Source: Moringa oleifera (lineage: Eukaryota > Streptophyta > Magnoliopsida > Brassicales > Moringaceae). From it: a stretch of DNA of 64,000 nt. The translations under genes and the position numbers were made by a program. The stretch covers positions 2,666,001 through 2,730,000 of the forward strand of contig JAJFZO010000344.1 of NCBI GenBank assembly GCA_021397835.1, given 5' to 3'. Within the stretch, counting starts at the first letter, position 1. Every line of letters begins with the position of its first letter. This document shows positions 1 through 11,579 of the stretch, piece by piece. Under the pieces are notes generated by a model. That model had not been told where the DNA came from. It did no database searches and saw nothing but the letters and a program-made list of their open reading frames with translations.

Positions 1-597
1 TCTGATTGAGAGAACATGACAGGATATTTGAGAAACAAAAACTAAGTTTGAAAAAGATATGTAAAACAACACCTTTCAGTGTAACAAAATACAAAGCAAG
101 GAAAGAAACAGAAAAACCACAGAATCATAGATAAACCCATACAGGTGGAGACTTTGGGAAAAGAAAGGATGCAGTGGTAATGTCAACTTGTCTTAATAGG
201 GGGGGGACTGGACACAGATACCCCAAGATGGCATCGGAGGCGATTAAGTAAAGCATTACTAAGTCAATCTAGCAACTATTTAAGTCAAAGCACCAAGAAT
301 TTAGCATTTGCACTAAAAAAATGAAACCAATGATCTTCTGCACAAAGCCATAATTCAACATTTATAGACTGAAAACATCCTTAGCATCCTTAAATCTTTT
401 AATTTTCACAATATCATCTGAAATGTAAACCATAATTTCAACTATAGCAGTCACAACATATAATCGCATAAGCTGATCCATGGGTGCCTTTCAAGTTTCA
501 AGCTTCACTGCCATAGAAAACAATGTCCAAAAGAAAGATACTGCTTTAAAAGACACAACAGGAACATCATATGCTCAAGATTTCATTCTGACATTAC

Positions 598-3463
598 CTG
601 AAGTACTTTCTTGAAGAAGAGACTGATCAGTTTTCCGAAAGCCTAAACAAATATAAAAAAAAATGGAAATGCAAAATACAAATGTTGATGAAAAAGTTGT
701 AAGGTTGAAACAGAATTAATTTAGAGATATCGCCAGAAAAAGACATGCAAAGTGAATTTATACCCTCAAGTATGGCCCTTTTCGCAGCTTTCACATCCAA
801 CTGTAACAGGAAGCACGGAAAACAATTGGATAAATGAAAGAATAAGAACTTCAAGCAAGACAAACTTAACTGCAGTAAGTCAGGTAAAATGGCAGGCAAG
901 AAGACAGAGGCCAAAAGTAGGGAAATAATGGATGAAAATCATCTTTCTTCACCAAGTATTAATATTGGAAAATCTAATCGATATGTCTGCATAAATGAAC
1001 ACTCGTCAAGCTTACAAGCCCTTCAAAAATAATAAAATATCTAGAATAACACAAATACAATTGGGAACAAACAAATGTCAATCATGGTTGAACAGCAAAG
1101 AAGTTAACAAATATTCAGATAAACAAAATTCATTTGAGAACAAGCCCTTCAAGAATAACTAAATTTTAAAAGAATATAAGAACAGTGGAGCCAGAAAGCG
1201 ATGTATATTCATATACTAAATAATATAAAAGCTAAATCCAAAGATTAGCAAAAATAACAACGTTATTTAGAACTTTCCATGGATGGTTGTGCAAGATTTT
1301 CGAAAGTGAGCATCTTCCACGATTGTTTAGTAAGTTCCATTTGTGAGGGACGTGACGGATGCTAAAAAATACTTCCACCAAATGTCAGAACAAATTGTGA
1401 AAACACGGGTACAATTCTTACACAACTCTTCAATTCCATATTCATAATATGGAATTGAAGACAATTTATTAGAAAGTTTTAAAACAAAGGAAACAATCAA
1501 AGAATTAGTCAAAAAGAATCAACATTGAAATCAGAATAATAGTAATACTAATAATAATAATAATAAGGCATGCAAATATATGATGGTTAAGAACAGCACA
1601 ACCATACTACCGTATATGATTGGTAGTGCATCTATAAAGATCTTGTATAATGAGCAACAATGCCAATAGGTATTGTCTACTGTCTCTGAAAAACTAGATG
1701 AAATAAGCAAAATAAACAGATAAGAAAAATGGAGGACAGCTAGCTTCTTTTAGACAACGAAACTTGTTTAGTAAGTAATTGTAGGGATACTTCTACTGAA
1801 TGTTAGAACAAATTATCTAAACAAGGATCAAATTTCACACTCTCTTACATGTAAATTTGATTAAAATACACATCAATAACTGATTTCAAACTATCATGCA
1901 TATTTAATTCCCAAAATGGAGCCGCCCCCCAACCAACCGCAGGGCCTCTTTTGAGCAAGTTAATTAAATGATTTATGTAGAGGTGCAGCTTAAAAGGAGA
2001 AAAGAAAATAATTCAAGGCTCCCATAAATTGGGATGGGAGGACTGATAAATACATTTTGGTAACAATAAACTTTAGGGTAAAATATTTCAACACTCCTTG
2101 AGGTGCACAGTTTCGACACAATCTTGTCTCCCCTTCCCAAAACTGCATGCACCCATTGATTGGAAGAGAGAAATTAACCAGGATAAATCTGTCAATTTAT
2201 TATCAAGGAACAACATGCTGATACAAACATGAAATTAGACCAAGCAAAACACACCAACTCACGTGGTAAGCCAGCTGAAAGAACGTTGGAGTGCAAATGC
2301 TTCTGGGCATAGCCTGCAGCTAAACGACCTCCATGTCCATCATAAATTGCAAAATGGGCACATCTGCATAGAAACAGCCACATAAAATTGTCTGAGAAGT
2401 TTCATTCTGAAGTTATGAAGAATAAAGCATTTGGACCACCTTGTACAAGTGGAGGAAGCTTTCCAGGTGCCAACTCAATATATTTCAGAATTCAATCATT
2501 ACTGCACCAGGTAACATGAAGCTACAAGTGCTGTAGTACACTAAACAATACAAAACAGTTATACCATGTAACTTATAAGTGGCAACAACTAGAGCATGAA
2601 TAAGGACAACCTTTCATTCTATCCAAATTACATAAAATAAATTATAGGCATGAAACAAGGTCATCAATACATTTTAGTTCAAGAAGACATTCATTGATAC
2701 ATCTAGATGTTCATCAAATTTTAGAACCTTAGGAAAAAAATATAAAAAAAAATGCAAAAGAACAGTCTCCAATTGGCAAAGCAATGACAATTGCTACATT
2801 GGAGTCCCTGCACGAATTCTTATAAAAGAAAAAAAAAAAAGTAGTCAAATTCATTTTACTATGAACAGCTTCAAGAACTATGTGAAAGAATACTGAACTA
2901 GAGTAGTAACTTCACCTGCACATAAACAATATAAACCTTAATATTTTCAAAACTTCAGGACAAGCACTAAGGATACTATACATAAAAAAACATATTTGGG
3001 CACATAAAATATATTGCTAGAAGTACAAATACAGATAGCAGAACATATATATATGTATGAACCTGAGTTTTCCAGGAGAACCCAGGCTGGCATCTGGCAA
3101 AACAACCCAGGCATCCTCCATTGTATGCCTGGAACCTTTATCTTCAGCAACATCGGCTTCGATATCGAAACCCTTGTCTTCAGTTCCACGACTTCCCTCT
3201 TCTTCCGTACATCCGGCACCAACACCACTTTCACCGTCCACTACAGCCGAAATTTCGGGCTTCCCATCTTTCACACCGCTCGTGACATCCAAATCGCTCT
3301 TCTTGTCTTTCTGCTTCTCTGCCTTTTCCGCACCAGAAGCTTCGGTCATCTTCGGTTTCTTTGCAACCAAACCGGGGTCCTCGAAATCGGTGTCGCGCTT
3401 GTGGCTTTCTACAGGGTGTGAGCTCTCTTTTTCAACGATTGAAGCAATGGTGATTTCACTCAT
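598..3463 (-). CDS. PP2C-family protein phosphatase, 5' part (At1g18030/ILKAP-like)
   Basis: Mg/Mn-dependent serine/threonine phosphatase of the PPM/PP2C family. I join four exons on the minus strand: 3463-3063, 2363-2255, 800-764 and 642-598, all with GT..AG borders and kept phase, giving about 197 codons. The first 110 or so residues are a charged, low-complexity N-terminus rich in K, E and D. Then come the family motifs GSRHTMEDAW and, across the first junction (AG|A = Arg134), CAHFAIYDGHGGR, whose Asp142-Gly143 bind metal. The next exons read LLDVKAAKRAILEG and FRKTDQSLLQESTSG, in the order known from At1g18030-type proteins. The start ATG at 3463 opens the long first exon. The rest of the catalytic domain lies beyond position 1, so the gene is cut by the window edge. 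Two exons are very small (37 and 45 bp). No frameshift or stop was seen. The target protein is unknown from sequence. Confidence 0.93.
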
Positions 3464-3700
3464 TTTTTCTCGGTCTTTGATGATGCTCTGTGAGAACCGG
3501 AGCAGCGAGTTGGCGCTAGCGGCAGACAGACTGTTTTGTTACCCAGAAAATATAAGTAGCTGCCAAATTCAAATACAAAGAAAGAAGGAAACAGTCTTTT
3601 CTAAGGCTCAGAGCACTAGAAAAGCCAAGGAAGTCAAAGCCCAAATAATAAAAAGATTCACTTTATCCAGATTCCGGGATATATGAATGTATATACACAT
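3464..3700 (-). promoter_or_regulatory. Upstream region / leader of the PP2C gene
   Basis: This stretch just upstream of the PP2C start is less AT-rich than the DNA beyond 3700 and has no competing ORF. It probably holds the leader and core promoter. I cannot place the transcription start or a convincing TATA box. Confidence 0.4.
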
Positions 3701-4930
3701 TGTATTTAGTTCATAATTTTATACTGTCAGTCATTAAAAAAAAAAATTACACGTACAGTGTATGAATCTTTTAAGTATATGTTACTCTAAATTCTATAAT
3801 TTATTCATAAAAATCAAATTTGAACTTAAGTTTACTAAACAACTTTATATTTTAAAGATAATTTTATAAACAGTTTTAAGATTTTGAAGAAAATGATAAG
3901 GAGAGAAGATGTTGAAAGAACTTCTTTTTTTTTTTTTTAATCTCTTATGTATCCAATATGTGTCTTGTAAGAATAAGAAAATTATCATATATACACACAC
4001 ATATGATATAGTTCATTGCATTTTTCATGAGTAGCTTATTTTTTAAATGTAAAAAATTTAATTTAATTTTTAGATTTCTTATTATGTTTAATGTGAATGA
4101 ATAAATTTATCTTTTAAACGTGTGAAGTAATTGGTTTATAAAGCTTTTAAAATAAAGATTTCATAAAATTTACCATATGTTATTATTAGATTTTTATATT
4201 TAAAAAATATTAAATTTTAATTTATTAACATAGATTAAATAAATCTTGACAAAAAATTAAAAATTGAAGATATTCAATTTGAAGACTTTATACAATGAAT
4301 TTTGACCTGAAATTTTTTATAAATATAAAAAAATTCAAGTTACAGTTACAAAAATTTCAAAATTTTTTGAGTACTAAAAATATATTTTTTAAAATTTATA
4401 TCAAAATTTTAAAAATTTTATAAAAAATAAATCTTTTATAAAAAAATTATTCAAATTTGAGGAATGAACTCAAAATAGAATGCGGAATTCATTTTTTAAA
4501 TCATTTTTAAAGTAGTTCAATGATAAAAATATCTTTAATTCTTTTAGTCATGTGAGTTAAGGTCTATTTTTGATCAAATTAATAAATCAACATTTGATTT
4601 ATCATTTTTTAAAAATAAGAGTAAGATTTATATAACCTTTACCCAAGCTTTTAAGTATATTTGCAGTTTGTTCCAAAGATAGAACTATTGAACATTAAGT
4701 TTTCCTTTAATGAAATTTTCCTTCATAAAGTATAGATATAACTCCATATGCTTTATGATTAAAAAAAAAAACTTTGTGCTTTTTTTTTTTTTTTTGATTG
4801 GAGGATCAAGTTTTCTAATAGCATTACTGCACTTAAATTGTTACACTAGATCAAACGAGGTATATTATAAAAAGATTTCGTAACTAGAAGACTTCTAACA
4901 TTACAATTGTCTAACTTCTAAATTATGCTG
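3701..4930. other. AT-rich intergenic DNA with a diverged dispersed repeat
   Basis: No coding potential is seen. A stretch at about 4240-4600 resembles two stretches near 34.4-35.3 kb: all share the order 'ctgaaattttttataaa', 'gagtactaaaaatat', a run of 'ataaaaaataaatc', then 'attcaaatttga'. The copies are diverged and AT-rich. Confidence 0.45.
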
Positions 4931-4934
4931 TTGT

Positions 4935-5533
4935 AGAGGATTTGAAAACGAGTATTAATATGGCCAAATATTATCAGCCCCAAGTGAGGCCAATTTAGAG
5001 GCCTAATATGGTTAAGGCCCAAAAGGTCCAACAAAAAGAAGTTACTTTCTTTTATTGGAGCATGCTTAAGACTTTAAAGTGACCACCCGTAAAAGATTGA
5101 AAGAACTATCAACATCGCGAGAAGCCAAGTGTCACTCATCAAGCCAACACTTTGGTAATGAACAACCACGTCCCACATCTACAACATCTGATAAAGAGGA
5201 CGATATCAAAAGTTCGATATCAACGGTTTTATCCATAATGGAGGCAGAAAGGCATCTTGCTTGATAAGGTCAGAGTAGGTTAACAAAACCATATGAAAAA
5301 AGTACCCTCAATGCGAGGTATAAAAAAGATAGCCTAAGTAATCCATAAAGGCCACTCATTCACTAGCCAAAACTCTACCACTTATTTACTAACTTAGGCA
5401 TTAGAGGGTAACCTGGTTGCATAGTGGTACCTCTTTGACCTTGTTTTCATTTTGGAATTCTCATATTTTACATACCCCTCAGAGATTCTCATCCATGTGT
5501 CATAATCCTAACACCTACTACTTTTCGGTAGCA
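4935..5533 (+). mobile_element. Tat-lineage Ty3/gypsy LTR (solo or remnant)
   Basis: The sequence has the character of a plant Tat (Ogre/Retand-type) LTR in plus orientation. It has a GGCC-rich start ('aggcccaaaaggtccaac'), then 'actaacttaggcattagagg' followed by 'tacctctttgaccttgtttt', as in the R/U5 part of such LTRs, and it ends near 'cggtagca'. No primer-binding site with the usual TGGCGCC follows, and no gag follows, so it is probably a solo LTR or a remnant. The left end is uncertain and no clear target-site duplication was found. The call rests on remembered family consensus. Confidence 0.55.
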
Positions 5534-5989
5534 TCAAATATCTCATAAGATTTCTTTTTGGTAGGAGTTTAATGGCACCTTGAATTTTTTTTAGTGCAGC
5601 TCTATCTTAATTCTTTAAGGTTTCTCCCTTTGGTTCTTTAGATAGTAAGGGTAAAGATATGGTTACGTCTAATGTGTACAAAATGGATGTCAAATTAGAA
5701 AATCCTTAGCTTTACTTGATGCTTATAAAAAATGAAAATAAGGCTATTCTTATTAAAGATGAATGGGTCATTAAATCAATTGAAACATGCAAAAATTGGT
5801 TAATTGGGAAGGTAATGCAAAATAAGATGATTAACATATAAGTGATGAAGACAGTGTTTGCCAAATTTTGAAAACTTGTCATTGGTTTATCATTGACAAA
5901 GTAAATGGACTTGATATCTTTAAAGAAGTAAGAGAAAGTGACATAGGAAGACCTATTGTAATTAGAGAAGATACCTCTAATGACATCAA
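5534..5989. other. Degraded sequence between the gypsy LTR and copia pol
   Basis: Short broken frames only. This may be decayed copia sequence upstream of the recognisable reverse transcriptase, but I cannot support a specific domain. The 5' LTR and gag of the copia element are not visible here. Confidence 0.35.
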
Positions 5990-7625
5990 TCATGACATAC
6001 CTAGCTAAAAAATGAACATTAACTAAAGATCATCTTATAGAACAAATCATAAGTATCTATCTTAAAGGAGAAAGACTAGATCATCCTATAGGAAAACGTG
6101 TGAAAACGTAACCTTTGTGTCTCAAATAAAGCCAAAGAATATGAAAGAGGCGAAAATAGATGAATTTTAAATGATGGCTATATAAGAAAAATTAAATCAA
6201 TTCAAGTAGAATCAAGTATGAAAACTTGTTTCAAGGCCTAATGATTAATCCATCATAGGAACCAAATGAGTTTTTAGGAATAAGGTAAATAAATTAGGAC
6301 ATATTGTTAAAAATAAGGCTAGATTAGTTGTACAAGGATGTAATCAAGAAAAAAAATAGATTGTAAAAAGACATTTACACGAGTAACTAAATTATAAAGT
6401 ATTAGAATGTTATAAACTTTTACCTCTTTTATAGACTTTATGATTTTCCAAATGGTTATAAAGTGCATTCTTAAATGGGTATATTATGGAAGAAATCTAT
6501 GAAAAACAAGATCTTATATTTAAACTTATGAATATCCTAATCATGCATATGACTAAAGAAAATCTTGTACAGATTAAAGCAAGTATTTATGTCTTGGTAT
6601 GAGAGACTACGTAGTTTAACTGAAGATTTTGTGATGAAAAAAGTATGAATATTTTCATTAAAAAAAGAAGAAAAATATGTTGATAATGCAAATTTATATC
6701 AATGACATCAATTTTGATGCCCCTAACGTAGAACTTTATAATGAATTTGCAAAATGCATGCAAGAAGAATTTGAAATGATTATGATAGCTTGGCTTGCAA
6801 ATTGAACAACTAGATGATTCATAAATATTAACCAAAGCAAATACACTAAATATTTACTTAAAAGCTTTAAGTATAGATAAAGTTAAAGATTATGCTACAT
6901 CCATTGGCATTTTAATAAAGTTGAACAAAAATGAAAAGTATAAGGAAGTAGATACGATATTGCATAGAGGTATGATAGGGTCATTATTGTATTTAACGAT
7001 AGGTGGACCTGACATACTATTTAGTATGTGCAGGTATGCTAGGTATCAAGCTAGCTCTAAAGAATCCCATCTTAAAGCAGTGAAAAAAATACTTAGATAT
7101 TTTAAAGGAACTGTTGACCTAGAATTATGGTATCTTAAAGGAACTAACTGTAATTTAATTAGTTACTTTGAAACGGACTATTTTGGTTGTGTTATAAACT
7201 ATATAAGTACTAGTAGGACATGTCACTTCCTAAGAACTTCCCTAGTTTTATGATTTAATAAGAAATAAAATTAGTTGCCTTATCCATGGTTGAAGTTGAA
7301 TAGATTATTCTAGCTTTAGTTATGCTTATACATTGTGGATAAAACAAACTTTAGGAGACCATGATTTGTTCTACATAAACATCCCTATTAGATATGATAA
7401 CATTAGGACCATTAATATTTTAAAGAATCCTATCCAACATTCATGCACTAAGCATATAAAGGTTAGAGATCATTTTCTACATGATCATATGTAAAAAATT
7501 AATGTGATTTTGGAATTTATAGCTACTAATGACCAGTTAACAAACATATTTACTACACTACTAAGTGATGATAGATTTACAAAAGTAAAAAGAGAACTTA
7601 AGATAAGAAGCATAGGAGAAACCTA
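5990..7625 (+). pseudogene. Ty1/copia pol remnant: reverse transcriptase and RNase H
   Basis: Conceptual translation across stops and frameshifts follows copia pol in order. First comes FVSQIKPKNMKEA near 6110, then GTKWVFRNK and KNKARLVVQGCNQE (about 6250-6345), the start of the RVT_2 reverse transcriptase domain. Next are IYINDINFDAPN (about 6690) and the best-kept stretch at 6921-7253, with RGMIGSLLYLTIGGPDI and LKAVKKILRYFKGT. The RNase H end has the HIKVRDHFLHDH and LTNIFTTLLSDDRF patterns (about 7450-7580). Many in-frame stops show the copy is dead. It lacks its 5' LTR and gag, and lies 5' of the env-like ORF and the 3' LTR listed below. Confidence 0.9.
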
Positions 7626-7859
7626 AAATGCATCTCCTTAAGTAAAACACAGTTTTGTGACTCAACTTCTTTAATGTACAATGTGTTTGTTTTGTTTGAC
7701 TCCATATCTTGGTGTAGTTTTGATATCAAATATGAATATATTCATTGAGTATTCTTGAATGTAAATGAGGTATTTTTGATAAAATCCACTTAGAGAATAT
7801 TCAAAAGGTTTAGAATGCTTGAAATTGTATATATAAAAAAGGTTAAAAACACAATATAG

Positions 7860-8060
7860 GTTTAAAAAAAAAGAGCATCAGGATCAAGCGATGCTATCAA
7901 AGTTTAAGTGGTAGTACTTGGCTAGATAAAAGGCCAGTTGGTAGTACCAGCTTTGGGTTAATAATACTAGTCTATGCAGTGGCCTAATCAGTATTACTAA
8001 CTATAGATCGACATTATCGGGTTGGAGGGCTATATAAGTGATCCTTCACTTTTTCCCCCA
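7860..8060 (+). promoter_or_regulatory. LTR-like motif cluster and TATA-like box before the env-like ORF
   Basis: Repeated short motifs of the type GGTAGTACY and AGTATTACTAA occur at 7905-8005, much like those in the 3' LTR (10740-11030). They are followed by 'ggctatataagtgatcc' at about 8029, a good TATA-like box, about 190 bp before the env-like ATG. Reading this as an internal promoter is inference; an embedded LTR fragment is the alternative. Confidence 0.35.
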
Positions 8061-8224
8061 ATTCCTCCTCAATTTCAAAAACCCTTACCTTCCCCTATCT
8101 TGTCGATATTTGTTCAATATCATGTTAAATTTTGGCCAAATTCGAGCCAAAACACCAAAATCGCATCCCATTCTCTAAGATTAACCTTAAAATCACCTAG
8201 ATACTCATACCTATTTCGAGCATA

Positions 8225-9315
8225 ATGCCTAAATTCAAAACTTGCGAGGGTCACAACTAGAAAGCCACACCAAGCACTCTAAGAGAGCAAAGCTCTAGGA
8301 AAAGGTATGATGAGTCTTATTTTTTGGGGGATAATAAAGGTAAGAATAAATATGAGTTAGACATTAAGCTTAGAAGTGTTCAAATAGGTAAAAATGTCAA
8401 TTTTTTATAACTCATTAACCTTAGGATTAAATCTGTGATAAAAGCATTAGGATGAAAATCTTATAAATGATAAAATATACCTATTATTGGTTAGATTTTT
8501 CTATGTTAATTTAACATTGTCATTTGATCAAGTAACTATCTCTAGCTATGTAAGTTCAACTAAAATCAAGTTCTTTTATAAAAACTTATGAGGACATTTT
8601 AGGCATTCCATATGAAAGACTGTTGGTCCATGATACCAAAGTAAGCCTTGGGGTTGCAAGGTATGAACACAAAAAGGCATTAGAGAGTTTATGTCTTCAC
8701 AAATCCATAAAAACCAAGTTCGTAGGTAGCCAACTAAAAGTTTCATGTAGGGTGCTTCACCAAATCATAGATTACATTTTTTTTTCTTAAATGTGGTCAT
8801 AGAGATTATGTGTCTTTAATGGATACTTACAGTCTTGATAGGATATTTGGGGGCTTGCCATGTCGTTAACAATGCATAATGGTTAGGTACATGATACATA
8901 CTATAAAAAATAGCAACCTAGCCCTTCCATATGGAATGATCCTCACTCTATATCTAGACATTACAATATTTCCATGTCATCTAGCCTAGAGACCATCCCT
9001 CTCAAGCCCAAAGATACTTTTAATAGAAGTACCATGAAACATACGCGTTTAGGGGAGATAGAAAATAAGTTGATTACCCCTAATAGGACATATGTTAATG
9101 ATAAAATACGGGTATATATTGATATAAATGATTTAGATAATAAAGTTTATCATACTTCTCTTGTAGGGTCATCTTGTGGGGATAGATTGAGCGTCCAAAT
9201 CCAGGCTTTGTTAACTCAATGTGAAATTATGCATACTGCAATTCTTGGAAGAATTGACTCCACGAAAGTGACATTTAACCAAAGCATTAATCAAATTGCA
9301 AGTGGGCTTAATTAA
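8225..9315 (+). pseudogene. Sirevirus-type env-like (post-pol) ORF, degraded
   Basis: After pol and before the polypurine tract lies a second decayed ORF. It may start at ATG 8225 (MPKFKTCEGH...) and passes through ILGIPYERLLVHDTKVSLG (about 8595) and KFVGSQLKVSCRVLHQIID (about 8720). It continues with an LPYGMILT-like stretch (about 8925) and an open segment at 8974-9315 containing SLETIPLKPKDTFNRSTMKH. The LPYG and histidine-rich LLHH-type motifs resemble the plant env-like proteins found after pol in SIRE-type copia elements. Several stops and frame changes show it is inactive. No signal peptide or fusion function can be claimed. Confidence 0.6.
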
Positions 9316-10311
9316 CTTAAGAGCTTGTTTTACTATCCATTCACTTGGCCACCTAATTTCATTGTATAATATTTTTACTTTTTGTTGACTTCATGTACAT
9401 GATTTAATTTTTACGCAAGGATCAAGACAATGGTTGCATTTTTTTACTTTTGTGGTGATGTGTTTCTTTGTTTTTGAAAGTACACGATTAGCTAATCAAT
9501 GAAAAAGATTTCCTTTGATATTTATGAGTCCTTATTTATGTTGGACAAATATAAATGAGTCTTTAAATGCTTGGCTTGTAATTCATACAATTGAAATGTT
9601 TCAGTATATTGATGAATGCTTTAGGTACACGTGGAGTTGAGAAAGTTGATGACATACTATTAGGAGTATTTTCGTCATATACATTGCTTTTTTAAATAGA
9701 TAAAACAGATGAGCATGGATTGCAAAGTTACAAAGAGATTATGCTTAAGTAAAAAAAAAATTCTTAAACCTTTTTTTTTTTAATCAAAATAAGGTGCACA
9801 AACTTAGGGGGAGCTTATGCTTAAGTTTTCAATTAGTATTTAAAGATCTTTTCCATTAAGCTCTTTAATATCTAAGTATATTAATGGTAGATCTTGATCA
9901 TTCCGAATGGAGGTAATATCAATGTGCACTTAGCTATAACAATTCACGTATACGAGAAATTATTAATGTATTAGCGAAACTTTTTCAAATGATCTATACC
10001 TCTAGTTTTTAACACTAAACTCTTTTATTCCTCAAGTATACAATCCAAACATAAATTTTAGTGGTCATTTTGAATGGAAGCTATATCAATTTGCACCTAG
10101 GTATAACAATCTACTTATGTGAAAAAAATCATGGATGTTTTAATGAAACTTTTTGAAACTCTTTCTCTTCTCTTATTTCTATATATTTTAAAACTTGCTT
10201 CTTTTTTATGTGATGTTAATCTTTAAACCTCATTTACTTGACCAAAGTCTTTTACAGAACATATTTGCCTTTCTCATAATATATCTATTATCATTAAAAA
10301 AAAAGGAATAT
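9316..10311 (+). repeat. Untranslated region before the copia PPT, with a 167-bp duplicated block
   Basis: Between the env-like ORF and the 3' LTR is non-coding DNA. A purine-rich 'ttagggggagct' near 9803 looks like an extra polypurine tract. Two diverged copies of one block follow, anchored at 9898 ('tcattccgaatgga') and 10065 ('tcattttgaatgga'). They are 167 bp apart and share 'tatcaat', 'gcac', 'tataacaat' and 'gaaactttt' in order. Repeated motifs upstream of the PPT are known for Sireviruses. Confidence 0.6.
10292..10311 (+). other. Polypurine tract of the copia element
   Basis: 'atcattaaaaaaaaaggaat' directly precedes the TG that starts the 3' LTR. This is a degenerate form of the Sirevirus CATCAAAAAGGGGGAG tract, and its position fits plus-strand priming. 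Confidence 0.5.
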
Positions 10312-11579
10312 TGTTACTCTCATGATGCCATTAAATGGTAAATGACTTAGATTTTGATGACAACAAATCAACTATGCATGTTTTAATGGGGTTGTTAAAT
10401 GTCTAGAATTTTAGATCTTTAAGATGGCAAACATAAGCAAAAGGAAGTAAGTATGTAGATCAAAGTAAGCAAAGAGAAGCTAGATTCTAGGTAGAAGGTA
10501 GAATTAGACTTTAACTTGTAATGTTTTACTTTACTTAAAGTATATAAGTAATCAAACACATACTTCATGCATTTCTTCCTTTAAGCCTTAAACATAGAAC
10601 AAATATGTTTGATGATACCCATTCAAAAATGATTTTAAAGAGACTTTTAAATTGATTTCAACTTAGCAAAATATATTTGGAAAAAAATAAAAATAAGATC
10701 AAAAAGATAAGACAACATGTTAGTGTTATTAAAAGAGAGGCAATGGCATTACTAGTCAGTAGCGGCATTGCCACTAATAGGCACTACTAGCTCAGTGTTG
10801 AACAACCATTTCAGTTGTTAAAGGCATAAAAAAAAAAAAAAGGTAGTGACACCAATCATTAGTGGCACTACCATTAACTAGCACTGCCAATCAACAGTAA
10901 TGCTGTCAATTAAGCCAACAGTCATAGCGATACTGTTGATTCAGCACTAGTAGTACTAGTTATTTCAAATTTTAGAAAATATCAACTAGTCAAGTGGCAT
11001 TACCAATTCGTTGAGTGGTACCATAGGTTCAGGATTTCAAAATCTATGTCTTTGAGTGTAACAGCTATAATTTCAAATCTAAGTGTAAATTTCATTTTGA
11101 AATTCCAAAAACATAACTCTCTAAGTCTCTGTGTCTATCTCTTTTACTCTTAAAACTCTTATAGTATTTAAATCACTCATATTTAAGCAATCATTCAACT
11201 AGATCTTAATTGTAATTATTTCATTTTTTTGTGAGAGTTCTTTATCATATAAATCATCTATCTTATCCAAAAATTTAGGTATTAAGGTGTAAGTTCACAT
11301 TATTCTAAAAGATTTTGATTTGGGATATAACCAAGAAGCTTTTGTATGAAAATGAAGTAGTGAAATCTTCCAATGGAGACTTGAGATCATGGATGTAAGC
11401 AAGGTTTGTTTGAATCAATACATCTTGTATTTGATCTCTCTTACCCTTCTTTATTTATTTATTACAAGCATTATATTTGTTATTTGCATTTTAAATGAAA
11501 GATTTATTTAGATTCACACATTTAGTTAAGTAAGCAAAAAAAAAAAAAAAAACTCAATTCATCTCTTCTTGGATTGTCA
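10312..11579 (+). mobile_element. 3' LTR of the Sirevirus-like copia element
   Basis: It begins TGTTACTC right after the PPT, and early on has 'gattttgatgacaacaaa', typical of SIRE-type LTRs. The U3 part (10740-11030) is full of GGCAYTACC/GGTASTAC motifs. The R/U5 end has 'tacatcttgtatttgatctc' followed by 'tctcttcttggattgtca', close to the usual CCCCTCTTGGGTTGTCA end. About 1.27 kb. The PBS that would mark a 5' LTR is absent downstream, so this is the 3' copy. Ends are approximate and no partner LTR exists in the window. Confidence 0.7.

Noticed and set aside
3014..3686. Long plus-strand frames over the PP2C first exon
   Set aside because: They are antisense shadows of the real minus-strand exon, which carries the conserved PP2C motifs.
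8225..9315. A true viral envelope gene
   Set aside because: Only the plant Sirevirus post-pol protein pattern is seen; nothing shows an envelope function, and the frame is broken.
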